Origin: CAZGCA01 sp964524145 | GTDB taxonomy: Bacteria; Hydrogenedentota; CAZGCA01 | Length of the DNA: 42,970 bases | Direction: 5' to 3' | Assembly (NCBI GenBank): GCA_964524145.1 | Contig: CAZGCA010000054.1 | Coordinates: 1-42,970 of the forward strand | In this document: piece by piece, positions 31,935 through 39,326 of the stretch | Layout: the number at the start of each line of letters is the position of its first letter | How positions within the stretch are numbered: position 1 is the stretch's first letter | Notes under the pieces: model-generated | Database searches by the model: none | The model's input: only the letters and a program-made list of their open reading frames with translations | What the model was told of the DNA's origin: nothing | Translations under genes and position numbers: made by a program

Positions 31935-32870
31935 GTGCCCACTATTGACGAGCTCTTGAGCATAGATGAGGAACGCGCGGTCGAGACCATAGCAGCGTAC
32001 ATACGAGGTCTTTGCGAGCAGCATTCGGCAGACGGCGTTCAACTGGGGTTAAGCGGAGGAATAGACTCGGCTGTTCTTGCGGCCCTGGCTGTTCGCGCGG
32101 TCGGCAAGGATTCGGTACGCGCGGCTTATCTATATGAAAGAGACAGCGCCAAGGAGTTGGAACACAACGCCCGGCTGGTTGCCGACTGGCTCGAACTCGA
32201 CCTGGAAATCCAGGACATGGAACCTGCGTTGCGGGAGAAAGGGGTGTATTTGTCCTGGGTCACTCGAGTTACCACGGTATCGCGGTTCGTGAACCGGTTG
32301 TTTTACAGGCACCGTTACCTCGTACGCCGCCTGATGAGACGATTACGGTTCATGCCGATGCCCCGGTACGATGCGTTCGGATTCAGCGCGAGACAAACTC
32401 GGCGGCGTGAGATCCTCGAGGAGAAAGCGGCTGCTAGGAACCTGGTCTTCCTGGGCGGGGCCAACCGGTCGGAATGGCTGGTGGGCTGGTTCGCAAGCGG
32501 CGGTGTTGATGACGTTCCACTCCAGCCGCTGACGGGCCTGTACAAGACGCAGGTCCGCCAGGTAGCTGCGTACCTGGGAATGCCCGACAAGATACAGACC
32601 CAGCCGCCGTCGCCGGATATGATGAAGGGTCTTACGGACGAGTACGCGCTCGGTATAAGCTACAGCAAGCTCGATGTGGTGCTCGATCATCTCGAGGGCG
32701 GCCTGTCGCGTGACGACCTGACCGCGGTCGGCATCACAGAGAAAGATATCGAGCTGGTGCGTGAGTGGAACCTTAAGTCGGCCAAGAAGAGGCATCCGGT
32801 GGACTACCCGCCGCCGGTTCATGGCGGTGCGACGGGAGGATTCAGGATACGGAACGCGAAGGCTCAGTAG
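31935..32870 (+). CDS. NadE-like PP-loop amide synthetase
   Basis: A 311-residue protein of the ammonia-dependent NAD synthase type. The ATP pyrophosphatase loop is LGLSGGIDSAVLAALAV (SGGIDS at 40-45). FLGGANRSEWLVGWFASGG corresponds to the NKSE-type ribose/adenylate region, PLQPLTGLYKTQVRQVAAYLG is strongly conserved, and GLTDEYALGISYSKLDVVLDHL closes the core. Between them, residues ~100-150 are atypical: an Arg- and aromatic-rich stretch (VNRLFYRHRYLVRRLMRRLR). NadE adenylates nicotinate adenine dinucleotide and amidates it to NAD. Position at the head of an operon with two ATP-grasp genes leaves open a role in another amidation. Start GTG, with AAGGAGGT upstream. Family fairly sure; substrate inferred. 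Confidence 0.8.
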   Translation: MPTIDELLSIDEERAVETIAAYIRGLCEQHSADGVQLGLSGGIDSAVLAALAVRAVGKDSVRAAYLYERDSAKELEHNARLVADWLELDLEIQDMEPALREKGVYLSWVTRVTTVSRFVNRLFYRHRYLVRRLMRRLRFMPMPRYDAFGFSARQTRRREILEEKAAARNLVFLGGANRSEWLVGWFASGGVDDVPLQPLTGLYKTQVRQVAAYLGMPDKIQTQPPSPDMMKGLTDEYALGISYSKLDVVLDHLEGGLSRDDLTAVGITEKDIELVREWNLKSAKKRHPVDYPPPVHGGATGGFRIRNAKAQ

Positions 32871-32916
32871 CTATCACGATGGTGCGACGCGCGCGCAAGG
32901 CGCGGGATGATAGCGG

Positions 32917-34119
32917 ATGAATAGACTTCTGTTGTCTGCGGTCCGGTCGGTCAAGCACCCGAAAGAGGCGTCTCAACTGCTGATAAGCACGGCCCGTGTG
33001 TGCCGCAAAGTTGTTCCGCTGTTCAGTCGAGACTACCCTCGCATCTTTCTGCGGGCCCTTATTCTGAACCGTCAGGAATTTTACTCTCCTGAAGAGGCGT
33101 ACCAGGTCGGATTGCTCGACCCTGACTTTCCTCAGAGCGAATTGCGCAAATACATGAGCAAGAAGAAAATGGTAAAGCTGGAGAAGTCGTTGAATCCGCT
33201 TACCTGGGCACCGGTCACGGACAACAAGGGTATCTTCTACGCGTATTGCAGGGCGTTAGGTATTCCTGTCCCAACGCTGTATGCCATCTTTTTCCAGACA
33301 ACGGCGGGCTGGTCGTTCAAGGGATCGATTCTCAAGAGTCGGGAGGATTGGGAACGGTTCTTGACTGAGGATTTGCCGTCGGAATTTGTCGTTAAGCCTG
33401 CCCGGGGCTACTACGGTGTCCGGGTAAACGTTTTTGTCAAAGGCGAGACAGGAGGGTTCATCGATGGTTCGGGAACGTCGTACACCGCCGGCGACCTATA
33501 CGACATGATGGCTTCAGATCCCGACTTTGACTCGTTCGTGATTCAGGAACGGGTGAGGAACCACCCAGAACTGGTGCGCCTCAGCGGTACTGAGTATCTT
33601 CAGACAGTTCGTGTCATGACCTTCGTCGACAGAACCGGGGAATGTCACATCTATCATGCCCATTTGAAGGCGATTGTGGGCGAGAACGTCATTGACAACT
33701 ACGACCACGGCAGAACCGGGAATCTGGAAGCTGCGATTTCGCGGGATAGTGGCACGTTGAAACCGGCTCTCACGATGCGTGAGAGCGGGATGGGGATGAA
33801 GACCGTGGAGACGCACCCGGCCACGGGGATGGTTTTCGAGGGATTTCGGCTGCCTCTGTGGCCCGAAACGTGTGCTCTGGCCAGGGAGGCCGCCATCAAG
33901 TTTCTGCCGTCGCGGGCATTCGGTTGGGATGTGGCGTTGACGCCGGACGGTCCGGTGCTGATAGAAGGAAACTGGAACGCGGACCCGCTGGCCGAGCATC
34001 AGATCATGGATGCTGTTCTCGATCTGCTCTCTGAGAATGACCAGCTGTCGTCCGGGGATCGAGTGCGGTTGGAGGAAGGATGTGTCAACCGAGGCGCGTC
34101 CAACGGTGGAAACAGATGA
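32917..34119 (+). CDS. Sugar-transfer-associated ATP-grasp protein (paralogue A)
   Basis: A 400-residue protein matching the 'sugar-transfer associated' ATP-grasp group. SEFVVKPARGYYGVRV holds the ATP-binding Lys160 and a glycine-rich loop, YLQTVRVMTFVD is the central strand pair, and AFGWDVALTPDGPVLIEGNWNAD carries the metal-binding acidic and Asn residues (Glu350, Asn352). The amino-terminal ~110 residues (HPKEASQLLISTARVCRKVV onward) are helical and basic. Such proteins form acyl-phosphate intermediates to make amide or ester bonds and often lie in surface-polysaccharide clusters. It lies 46 bases after the NadE-like gene and its TGA overlaps the ATG of its own paralogue, so the three genes look like one operon. 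Its real substrate is unknown. Confidence 0.83.
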   Translation: MNRLLLSAVRSVKHPKEASQLLISTARVCRKVVPLFSRDYPRIFLRALILNRQEFYSPEEAYQVGLLDPDFPQSELRKYMSKKKMVKLEKSLNPLTWAPVTDNKGIFYAYCRALGIPVPTLYAIFFQTTAGWSFKGSILKSREDWERFLTEDLPSEFVVKPARGYYGVRVNVFVKGETGGFIDGSGTSYTAGDLYDMMASDPDFDSFVIQERVRNHPELVRLSGTEYLQTVRVMTFVDRTGECHIYHAHLKAIVGENVIDNYDHGRTGNLEAAISRDSGTLKPALTMRESGMGMKTVETHPATGMVFEGFRLPLWPETCALAREAAIKFLPSRAFGWDVALTPDGPVLIEGNWNADPLAEHQIMDAVLDLLSENDQLSSGDRVRLEEGCVNRGASNGGNR

Positions 34120-35261
34120 ATAGACTGGTGTTGTCCGCAGTTCGGTCGGTCAAGCATCCAAAAGACGCGTGTCGGCTGCTGACAAGCACGGCTCGGGTGT
34201 GCCGCAAGGTTGTACCGCTGTTGAGTCGGGACTACGCTCGCATCTTCCTGCGCACTCTGGTTTTGAATCGTCGGGAGTTCTACACTCCCGAGGAGGCGTA
34301 CCGGCTGGGATTGCTGGACCCGGACTTCCCCGAGAGCGAGCTCTGCAAATACATCAGCAGGAGGAAAATGCTGAAGATAGAGAGGTTGCTCAACCCGCCG
34401 ACGTGGGAGTCTGTCACGGACGACAAAGGTATATTCTACAGGTACTGCAACGCGCTGGGCATTCCGGTGCCGAAGCTGTGCGCGCTGTTTTTCCGCACAA
34501 CAGCGGGCTGGTCCTCGAGCGGGTTGATACTCAAGGGTCGGGACGATTGGGAGAGGTTCCTGAGGGAGGAATTGCCGTCGGAGTTTGTCGTCAAACCTGC
34601 TCAGGGGTACTACGGTGTGCGGGTGAATGTCTTCGCCAGGACCGATACAGGGGAGTTCGTGGACGGTTCGGGAACGTCGTACACTGCCGGGGACCTGTAC
34701 GAGTCGATGGCTTCCGATGCCGGTTTTGACTCGTTCGTGATTCAGGAACGGGTCAGGAACCACCCCGAGCTGATGCGGCTCAGCGGCACCGAGTATCTTC
34801 AGACGGTGCGCATCTTGACCTTTATCGACCGAAATGGAGAGTGTCACGTCTATCATGCCCATCTGAGAGCGATTGTGGGCGATAATGTCATCGATAACTT
34901 CGAGCATGGCAGAACGGGCAACGTGCACGCCGAGGTGTATCTGGACAGCGGTACGTTGCAGCCGGCGTTCGGGCCCAGTGAGAGCGGAGTGGGGGTAGCG
35001 ACCGTGTACGAGCATCCGAAGACGGGGGTGGCGTTCGAAGGGTTCCAACTGCCTATGTGGCCGGAAGCGTGCGCGTTTGCCAGGGAGGTTGCGTTCAAGT
35101 TCTTGCCGTGCCGGGCGTTCGGTTGGGACATTGCCATGACGCCGGACGGTCTCCTGCTGATAGAAGCAAACTGGAACGCAGACCCGCCTACCGAGCATAA
35201 GAAGATGGATGTTGTCCTGCCTTTGCTCTGTGAAGGGGAACCGTTCTTTCCGGCAGGCTGA
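34116..35261 (+). CDS. Sugar-transfer-associated ATP-grasp protein (paralogue B)
   Basis: A 381-residue close paralogue of the gene just upstream: most residues agree along nearly the whole length, including SEFVVKPAQGYYGVRV, SFVIQERVRNHPEL, SGTEYLQTVR and AFGWDIAMTPDGLLLIEANWNADP. It lacks the last ~19 residues of paralogue A. ATG 34116 overlaps the upstream TGA (ATGA), so translation is probably coupled; an in-frame start at 34080 would overlap more and is not preferred. Keeping both copies intact suggests distinct substrates, or a heteromer, rather than redundancy. It ends the NadE-like/ATP-grasp operon and is followed by a dispersed repeat. Confidence 0.83.
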   Translation: MNRLVLSAVRSVKHPKDACRLLTSTARVCRKVVPLLSRDYARIFLRTLVLNRREFYTPEEAYRLGLLDPDFPESELCKYISRRKMLKIERLLNPPTWESVTDDKGIFYRYCNALGIPVPKLCALFFRTTAGWSSSGLILKGRDDWERFLREELPSEFVVKPAQGYYGVRVNVFARTDTGEFVDGSGTSYTAGDLYESMASDAGFDSFVIQERVRNHPELMRLSGTEYLQTVRILTFIDRNGECHVYHAHLRAIVGDNVIDNFEHGRTGNVHAEVYLDSGTLQPAFGPSESGVGVATVYEHPKTGVAFEGFQLPMWPEACAFAREVAFKFLPCRAFGWDIAMTPDGLLLIEANWNADPPTEHKKMDVVLPLLCEGEPFFPAG

Positions 35262-35263
35262 GG

Positions 35264-35360
35264 GGATAGTCTCGAGTCTGGAGGAGTGTGGCCGGGGAGC
35301 ATTTTGGACGGGATCACAGGATGGGGCCGACGGTTGGGGTTGGTATGTTGTCGTGGTAGA
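35264..35360 (+). repeat. GAGTGTGGCCGGGGAG dispersed repeat, copy 1
   Basis: After a short AGTCTCGAGTCTGGAG tract come GTGTGGCCGGGGAG, TTGGACGGGATCACAGGATG, GACGGTTGGGGTTGGTAT and GGTCG-like words. The same string, with scattered changes, lies at 37612-37698. Both copies follow the last gene of an operon within about 30 bases. The rest of the gap 35361-35608 shows no gene; a weak TTGATC/GATACT pair near 35497-35523 could be the mscS promoter. Confidence 0.75.
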
Positions 35361-35608
35361 AAGCATCTTCCTGTTTCAAAAGTTCTGGAACCGGGCGAAT
35401 CACTTGGGAAAAGAACGGCGATTCCGACAAACCTTTCTGGCTGTGTCGCCACGGTAACGGCCTATTTCGAAAGAGCATACATAGGCCGGTTCGAGTTGAT
35501 CTGGACCAGCTCGTGCGATACTCTGTAGAGACGGGAATGATCGAGGAACAGTCTGTGGTAAGGTGCCTGCTGAGCTGAACGGTTTTGCTGCAACCTGGAG
35601 GATGAGCC

Positions 35609-36526
35609 ATGTTTGACAGGATGCTAAATGCGCTTGACGACCGGGTTCTTAACGTCATCTCCGATTACAGAGGGCCACTGCTGGCGCTCCTCACCCTTCT
35701 GGTCATCTGGTTTGTGTACAGGGTGGCCACGCGAGCGTTGCGCAACTACATGCTTCGTGGCGCCCAGAAACCGGAGAACGTCCAGAATTTCCTGCTTATC
35801 TGGCGGTATGTCTGGCTTGCCGTCGCCCTCGTGTTCGCGATCCTGAGTTTCTCAGGTTCGTTGGTGACGTTGGGCATTTCTGCGGCGTTTCTCGGGATGA
35901 TTCTGGGCTGGTCGCTTCAGGCTCCCGTGACGGGTATCGCAGCATGGTTGATGGTCATTCTCAAGAGACCGTTCAAGATCGGCGACCGGGTGATCATCGC
36001 CGGGATCATCGGCGACGTTGTTGACATCACGCTGACCCACGTCGTGATGAACCAGGTGGGCGGCACCATAGGAGGCGAGGAGAAGTCGGGCCGGGGCGTT
36101 CTGATCCCCAACGCCACCTTGTTCCAGCAGATCATCTACAACTACTCGTTCGAGACCAAGTATCTCCTGGACGAGGTGCCCGTGCTGATCACCTACGAGT
36201 CCGATTATGACGAGGCGGAGAAGATACTTCTTGCGGCGGCGGCCGACGTCACTGCCGACATCGTCAAAGAGACCGGTCAGCAACCGTTCATTCGATCGGA
36301 ACTCGCTGACTCCGGCATACGCATGCGCCTTCGGTACCAAACCATGGCGACTGAACGCCAGCGAATCTCGAGCGAGATTGTGAGAATCCTGATCCGCGAG
36401 TTCAACAAGACCGAATCCGTCGAGTTCTGTTACCCGCATCAGGAGATACTCCACAGACCAAAGAAGGAGCCGGAGAGCAAGGGGTCAGGAATCGGATTCA
36501 CAAAGGAGGAGACGTCCGATGGCTAG
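35609..36526 (+). CDS. MscS-family mechanosensitive channel
   Basis: A 305-residue inner-membrane channel. Three hydrophobic segments lead to the pore helix and the beta domain: SLVTLGISAAFLGMILGWSLQAPVTGIAAW is the TM3/pore region, and PFKIGDRVIIAGIIGDVVDI is the conserved MscS beta-domain entry, followed by RGVLIPNATLFQQIIYNYS. The C-terminal alpha/beta domain is present. It would release solutes on osmotic downshift. GGAGG precedes the ATG. The end overlaps the corA start by eight bases, so channel and metal transporter are co-expressed. An insert (HVVMNQVGGTIGGEEKSG) is slightly long for the family. Confidence 0.9.
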   Translation: MFDRMLNALDDRVLNVISDYRGPLLALLTLLVIWFVYRVATRALRNYMLRGAQKPENVQNFLLIWRYVWLAVALVFAILSFSGSLVTLGISAAFLGMILGWSLQAPVTGIAAWLMVILKRPFKIGDRVIIAGIIGDVVDITLTHVVMNQVGGTIGGEEKSGRGVLIPNATLFQQIIYNYSFETKYLLDEVPVLITYESDYDEAEKILLAAAADVTADIVKETGQQPFIRSELADSGIRMRLRYQTMATERQRISSEIVRILIREFNKTESVEFCYPHQEILHRPKKEPESKGSGIGFTKEETSDG

Positions 36527-37583
36527 AATCTTTAAGAAACGTACAACAAAGGTCGGGCTTCCGCCGGGAACGCTGGTTCATGTCGGAGAGAAACGGGCCG
36601 AAAGAGTCCGAATCACCGTGTCGGACTACGATGAGACGCATTTTGACGAACGGCGCGTCGAATCAGTCGAGGAAGCGTTTGGGTTCAAAGACACGCCGAC
36701 GGTCACGTGGATCAACATCGACGGGGTTCACGATCTTGATCTCATCGAGAGACTCGGAACACATTACGGCGTTCATGCGCTCGTGTTGGAGGACATCGTC
36801 AACACCGGTCAGCGCCCGAAGACAGACGATCTCGACGACTACCTGTTTGTCGTCCTGAAGATGCTCTACCGGGGAACGGAAAACAACGACGTTCAGTCCG
36901 AGCAGGTGAGTCTCATTCTCGGAAACAATCTCGTGATCTCGTTCCAGGAGCAGCAGGGGGACGTCTTCGACCCCATACGAGACCGGCTGAGAACGTGCAA
37001 GGGCCGCATAAGAAAAATGGGAGCCGACTATCTTGCCTACGCTTTGGTCGATGCGATAACGGACAACTACTTCGTGGTGATCGAGACGCTCGCCGATCGT
37101 GTCGAAGGGCTCGAAGAAGAGCTCATAACCGACCCGACACCGGCGACGCTTCATGCGATCAACACGCTCAAGAGAGAGGTGCTGTTCCTGCGCAAATCGG
37201 TCTGGCCGTTACGCGAGGTCATAGCAGGGCTCGAACGGGGCGAGTCGCCCCTGCTCAGCGAACCGACGCGCATCTATTTCCGAGACGTGTACGACCACAC
37301 GATCCAGGTTATTGACACGATCGAGACGCTGCGTGACATGCTCTCGGGAATGCTGGACATCTATCTCTCGAGCATCAGCAACAAGATGAACGAGGTGATG
37401 AAAGCGCTGACGATCACCGCAACGATATTCATCCCGCTCACGTTCATTGCCGGGATATATGGCATGAACTTCGAGCACATGCCCGAACTCGGTTGGCGAT
37501 GGGCATACCCTGCGCTGCTGCTGGTCATGGCATCCATCGGGGTGCTGATGCTCGTCTACTTCAAGAAGAAGAGATGGCTTTGA
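36519..37583 (+). CDS. corA: CorA magnesium/cobalt transporter
   Basis: A 354-residue CorA. The cytoplasmic funnel domain fills the first ~290 residues (TVTWINIDGVHDLDLIERLG; VLEDIVNTGQRPKTDDLDDYLFVVLKM), the long stalk helix includes RDMLSGMLDIYLSSISNKMNEVMKALT, TM1 ends in the signature YGMN, and the loop FEHMPELGWRW leads to TM2 and the basic tail KKKRWL. It forms a homopentamer that imports divalent cations. ATG 36519 has GGAGGAGA before it and overlaps the mscS stop. Residues of the selectivity loop are intact. The gene is followed directly by a 14-base tandem repeat. Confidence 0.95.
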   Translation: MARIFKKRTTKVGLPPGTLVHVGEKRAERVRITVSDYDETHFDERRVESVEEAFGFKDTPTVTWINIDGVHDLDLIERLGTHYGVHALVLEDIVNTGQRPKTDDLDDYLFVVLKMLYRGTENNDVQSEQVSLILGNNLVISFQEQQGDVFDPIRDRLRTCKGRIRKMGADYLAYALVDAITDNYFVVIETLADRVEGLEEELITDPTPATLHAINTLKREVLFLRKSVWPLREVIAGLERGESPLLSEPTRIYFRDVYDHTIQVIDTIETLRDMLSGMLDIYLSSISNKMNEVMKALTITATIFIPLTFIAGIYGMNFEHMPELGWRWAYPALLLVMASIGVLMLVYFKKKRWL

Positions 37584-37586
37584 GGT

Positions 37587-37698
37587 AGTCTGGAGTCTTC
37601 AGTCTGGAGTCTTCAGTCTGGAGGATTGTGGCCGGGGAGTGGGTTGGACGGGATGACAGGATGGCGGCGGCGGTTGGAGGTGGCATACTGGTGGTCGT
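37587..37698 (+). repeat. 14-base tandem repeat plus GGCCGGGGAG block, copy 2
   Basis: AGTCTGGAGTCTTC occurs twice in tandem (37587-37614) with a partial third unit, then the same ~80-base block as at 35278-35360 (GGCCGGGGAG, TTGGACGGGATGACAGGATG, CGGTTGGAGGTGGCATACTG). It is the 5' part of a 736-base stretch up to 38319 whose only coding candidates are small. Confidence 0.8.
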
Positions 37699-37759
37699 TT
37701 CCGTTATCGCATAAGGGTTGACAGTGCGCGGTTAGGTGCTTGTTGATGGATCGGTAGGG

Positions 37760-37936
37760 ATGGGAAGACGTTCGGAGAGCAGGTTAAGGCGGGTTTTGCG
37801 CAGGGCAGCCTTGTTGGTGGGGTGTGTTGCGGCGGGGGTGGTGCTGACCGTGGTGAGTTTGTCTGGTGTGTGGTTGTTGCGGTCGAACGGGTCGGTGGTC
37901 GATCCGGAGTTGGTGTTCGTGGTCAGTAGTCAGTAG
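37760..37936 (+). CDS. Short membrane-anchored open frame, possibly truncated
   Basis: A 58-codon frame: basic RRSESRLRRVLRR, one hydrophobic segment (AALLVGCVAAGVVLTVVSLSGVWLL), then about 17 residues. It looks like the opening of an anchored or secreted protein. The reading frame ends exactly where a CAGTAGTCAGTAG word tract of the dispersed repeat family begins, whose TAG supplies the stop. So this may be a gene cut short by repeat insertion, or a real small membrane protein. The start is uncertain (a GTG at 37736 is in frame). Confidence 0.3.
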   Translation: MGRRSESRLRRVLRRAALLVGCVAAGVVLTVVSLSGVWLLRSNGSVVDPELVFVVSSQ

Positions 37937-38064
37937 CTAGTTGTCAGTCGTCAGTAGCTCGTGGCTGACCTTCATCCGGTGGAGGCTATTCGTCGTCCCG
38001 CGTTCATAGGGTTGACAGTTGACCGATTTGAGGCTCCCGATTCTTAGGAAAACCGGCTCGGACC

Positions 38065-38094
38065 TTGACAGCGCCCTCCTGTAGCTGGTAGTAT
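38065..38094 (+). promoter_or_regulatory. Sigma-70-like promoter of the dockerin-like gene
   Basis: TTGACA (38065-38070), 18-base spacer, TAGTAT (38089-38094), giving a long leader of some 220 bases before ATG 38320. No riboswitch fold is recognised in that leader. Confidence 0.5.
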
Positions 38095-38319
38095 TGGCGG
38101 CGGAAGGGAACTATTCGTCTTCAGCAGTGTTTCAGGTACCGGAAGGTAAACACGTGCACTCAAGAGGACGTACCGTGCGAGAGGCCTTACGGCGACCACT
38201 GCCAACAACACTTATCCCCAGCAGCAGGCTCGCGTGCCAAGCTCCTATGGCGAGCACTGATACTTCTACAGTTGCGAGAAACCCTGAGTCGCTACCAGGA
38301 ACATAAGGAGGACAATGTT

Positions 38320-39168
38320 ATGACCGGGAAGTGGAAGGCAACAGCGGCAATAGTGTGGTTGCTCATGTGCGTGTTGCTAGCAGCGACCGCCGGGGCGAGG
38401 CAGATCGAACCCTGGGAGATCGACGCGGACGTCGACGGCGACGGGAGTGTGGCAGCCACGGACGTGCAACACGTCATCAACCGTGCGCTGGGAGTGACGA
38501 TAGAGGCCACAGAGGCAGTCGGGCTGCCGATCTGGTGGTATGTCGTCGCTTCGCCGAGGGCCTCGCTCACCGCGTGCAGCGTCTACTCGACGAAATACGA
38601 TGTAACGGTCGGGGCGGCGCACAACTTCCCGCGTGAGGACGGCAGACTGCTTGTTCGGCAAGGAAGTAAGGTGGTCTTCCGACTGGACCGGAACATAGAA
38701 GGCGTCTGGTACGAAGGAGCGTGCGGCATCTTGTGCACGCAGTTGGTCGTCGAGATGCAGGACGCTGAGGGTGTTACTGAAACCTGGGCCGAGATCGGGA
38801 CTGACGGTGCCGGCGCTCACCGGTGCGGGCCGCAGATCGGCAGGGCCGACGTCACCGTGCATCACCGGTTCAACGAAGCCGGCAGGTATCTCGTGCGAGC
38901 AACGGTTCGCACCGCCGCAATCCCGCTCGACACGATAGTGGAGGCGGCAACAGCTGCGGACCCGTCGATGTTGTACAGCTGTGCAGCGGTGGAGCGCGAC
39001 GAGGTGTACGTTACTGTACACGTGCTCGCACCGGCAGTCGAACCGCTCCCGGAGGAGATCGACTGGCTCGAGATCCCGGAGCCCGCGTTGCACAGGTGGC
39101 GCGAGATGATGCCGCACGATCTCTACGACATAGACGCCCTCGAGTTGCCCGGGAAGCTCCAGGAATAG
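38320..39168 (+). CDS. Secreted protein with N-terminal dockerin-like calcium loop
   Basis: A 282-residue protein. KWKATAAIVWLLMCVLLAATAG is a signal peptide. Right after it, residues 35-58 (DADVDGDGSVAATDVQHVINRALG) form one half of a dockerin: the calcium loop D37-x-D39-x-D41-G and a following helix. The remaining part has a four-cysteine pattern (SLTACSVYS; GACGILCTQ) and beta-rich text such as GSKVVFRLDRNIEGVW and GRYLVRATVRT, which resembles an immunoglobulin- or cupredoxin-like sandwich; the match is not specific. A single half-dockerin cannot be a classical cohesin ligand. The frame opens at 38272, but ATG 38320, with AAGGAGG eight bases upstream, is clearly the start. It is monocistronic and ends before a strong hairpin. 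Confidence 0.78.
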   Translation: MTGKWKATAAIVWLLMCVLLAATAGARQIEPWEIDADVDGDGSVAATDVQHVINRALGVTIEATEAVGLPIWWYVVASPRASLTACSVYSTKYDVTVGAAHNFPREDGRLLVRQGSKVVFRLDRNIEGVWYEGACGILCTQLVVEMQDAEGVTETWAEIGTDGAGAHRCGPQIGRADVTVHHRFNEAGRYLVRATVRTAAIPLDTIVEAATAADPSMLYSCAAVERDEVYVTVHVLAPAVEPLPEEIDWLEIPEPALHRWREMMPHDLYDIDALELPGKLQE

Positions 39169-39185
39169 GGGAAGTAGAAAGTGTT

Positions 39186-39221
39186 CAGGGGGGAACGTTT
39201 CAGGCAAACGGTTCCCCCCTG
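39186..39221. terminator. Strong hairpin between convergent genes
   Basis: CAGGGGGGAAC (39186-39196) pairs with GTTCCCCCCTG (39211-39221), and GTTT (39197-39200) with AAAC (39206-39209), leaving G39210 bulged: about 15 base pairs around CAGGC. It lies 18 bases after the stop of the secreted protein and before the end of the opposing symporter gene. There is no U-tract, but stem strength and position suggest a bidirectional transcription stop. Confidence 0.6.
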
Positions 39222-39326
39222 TGGTTCCGATCATCACGGGTTGAGGTAAGAAGTCCTCTGTCGAAGCCGTCTGTTGTCTAAGTCGAGATCTTTCGTTTCG
39301 CGCCGGATGACGAGAGTGCGCTCGTG

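Noticed and set aside
33999..35366. 455-codon antisense frame opposite the second ATP-grasp gene
   Set aside because: A similar frame lies opposite the first paralogue, as expected from duplicated sequence; no start signals or family features.
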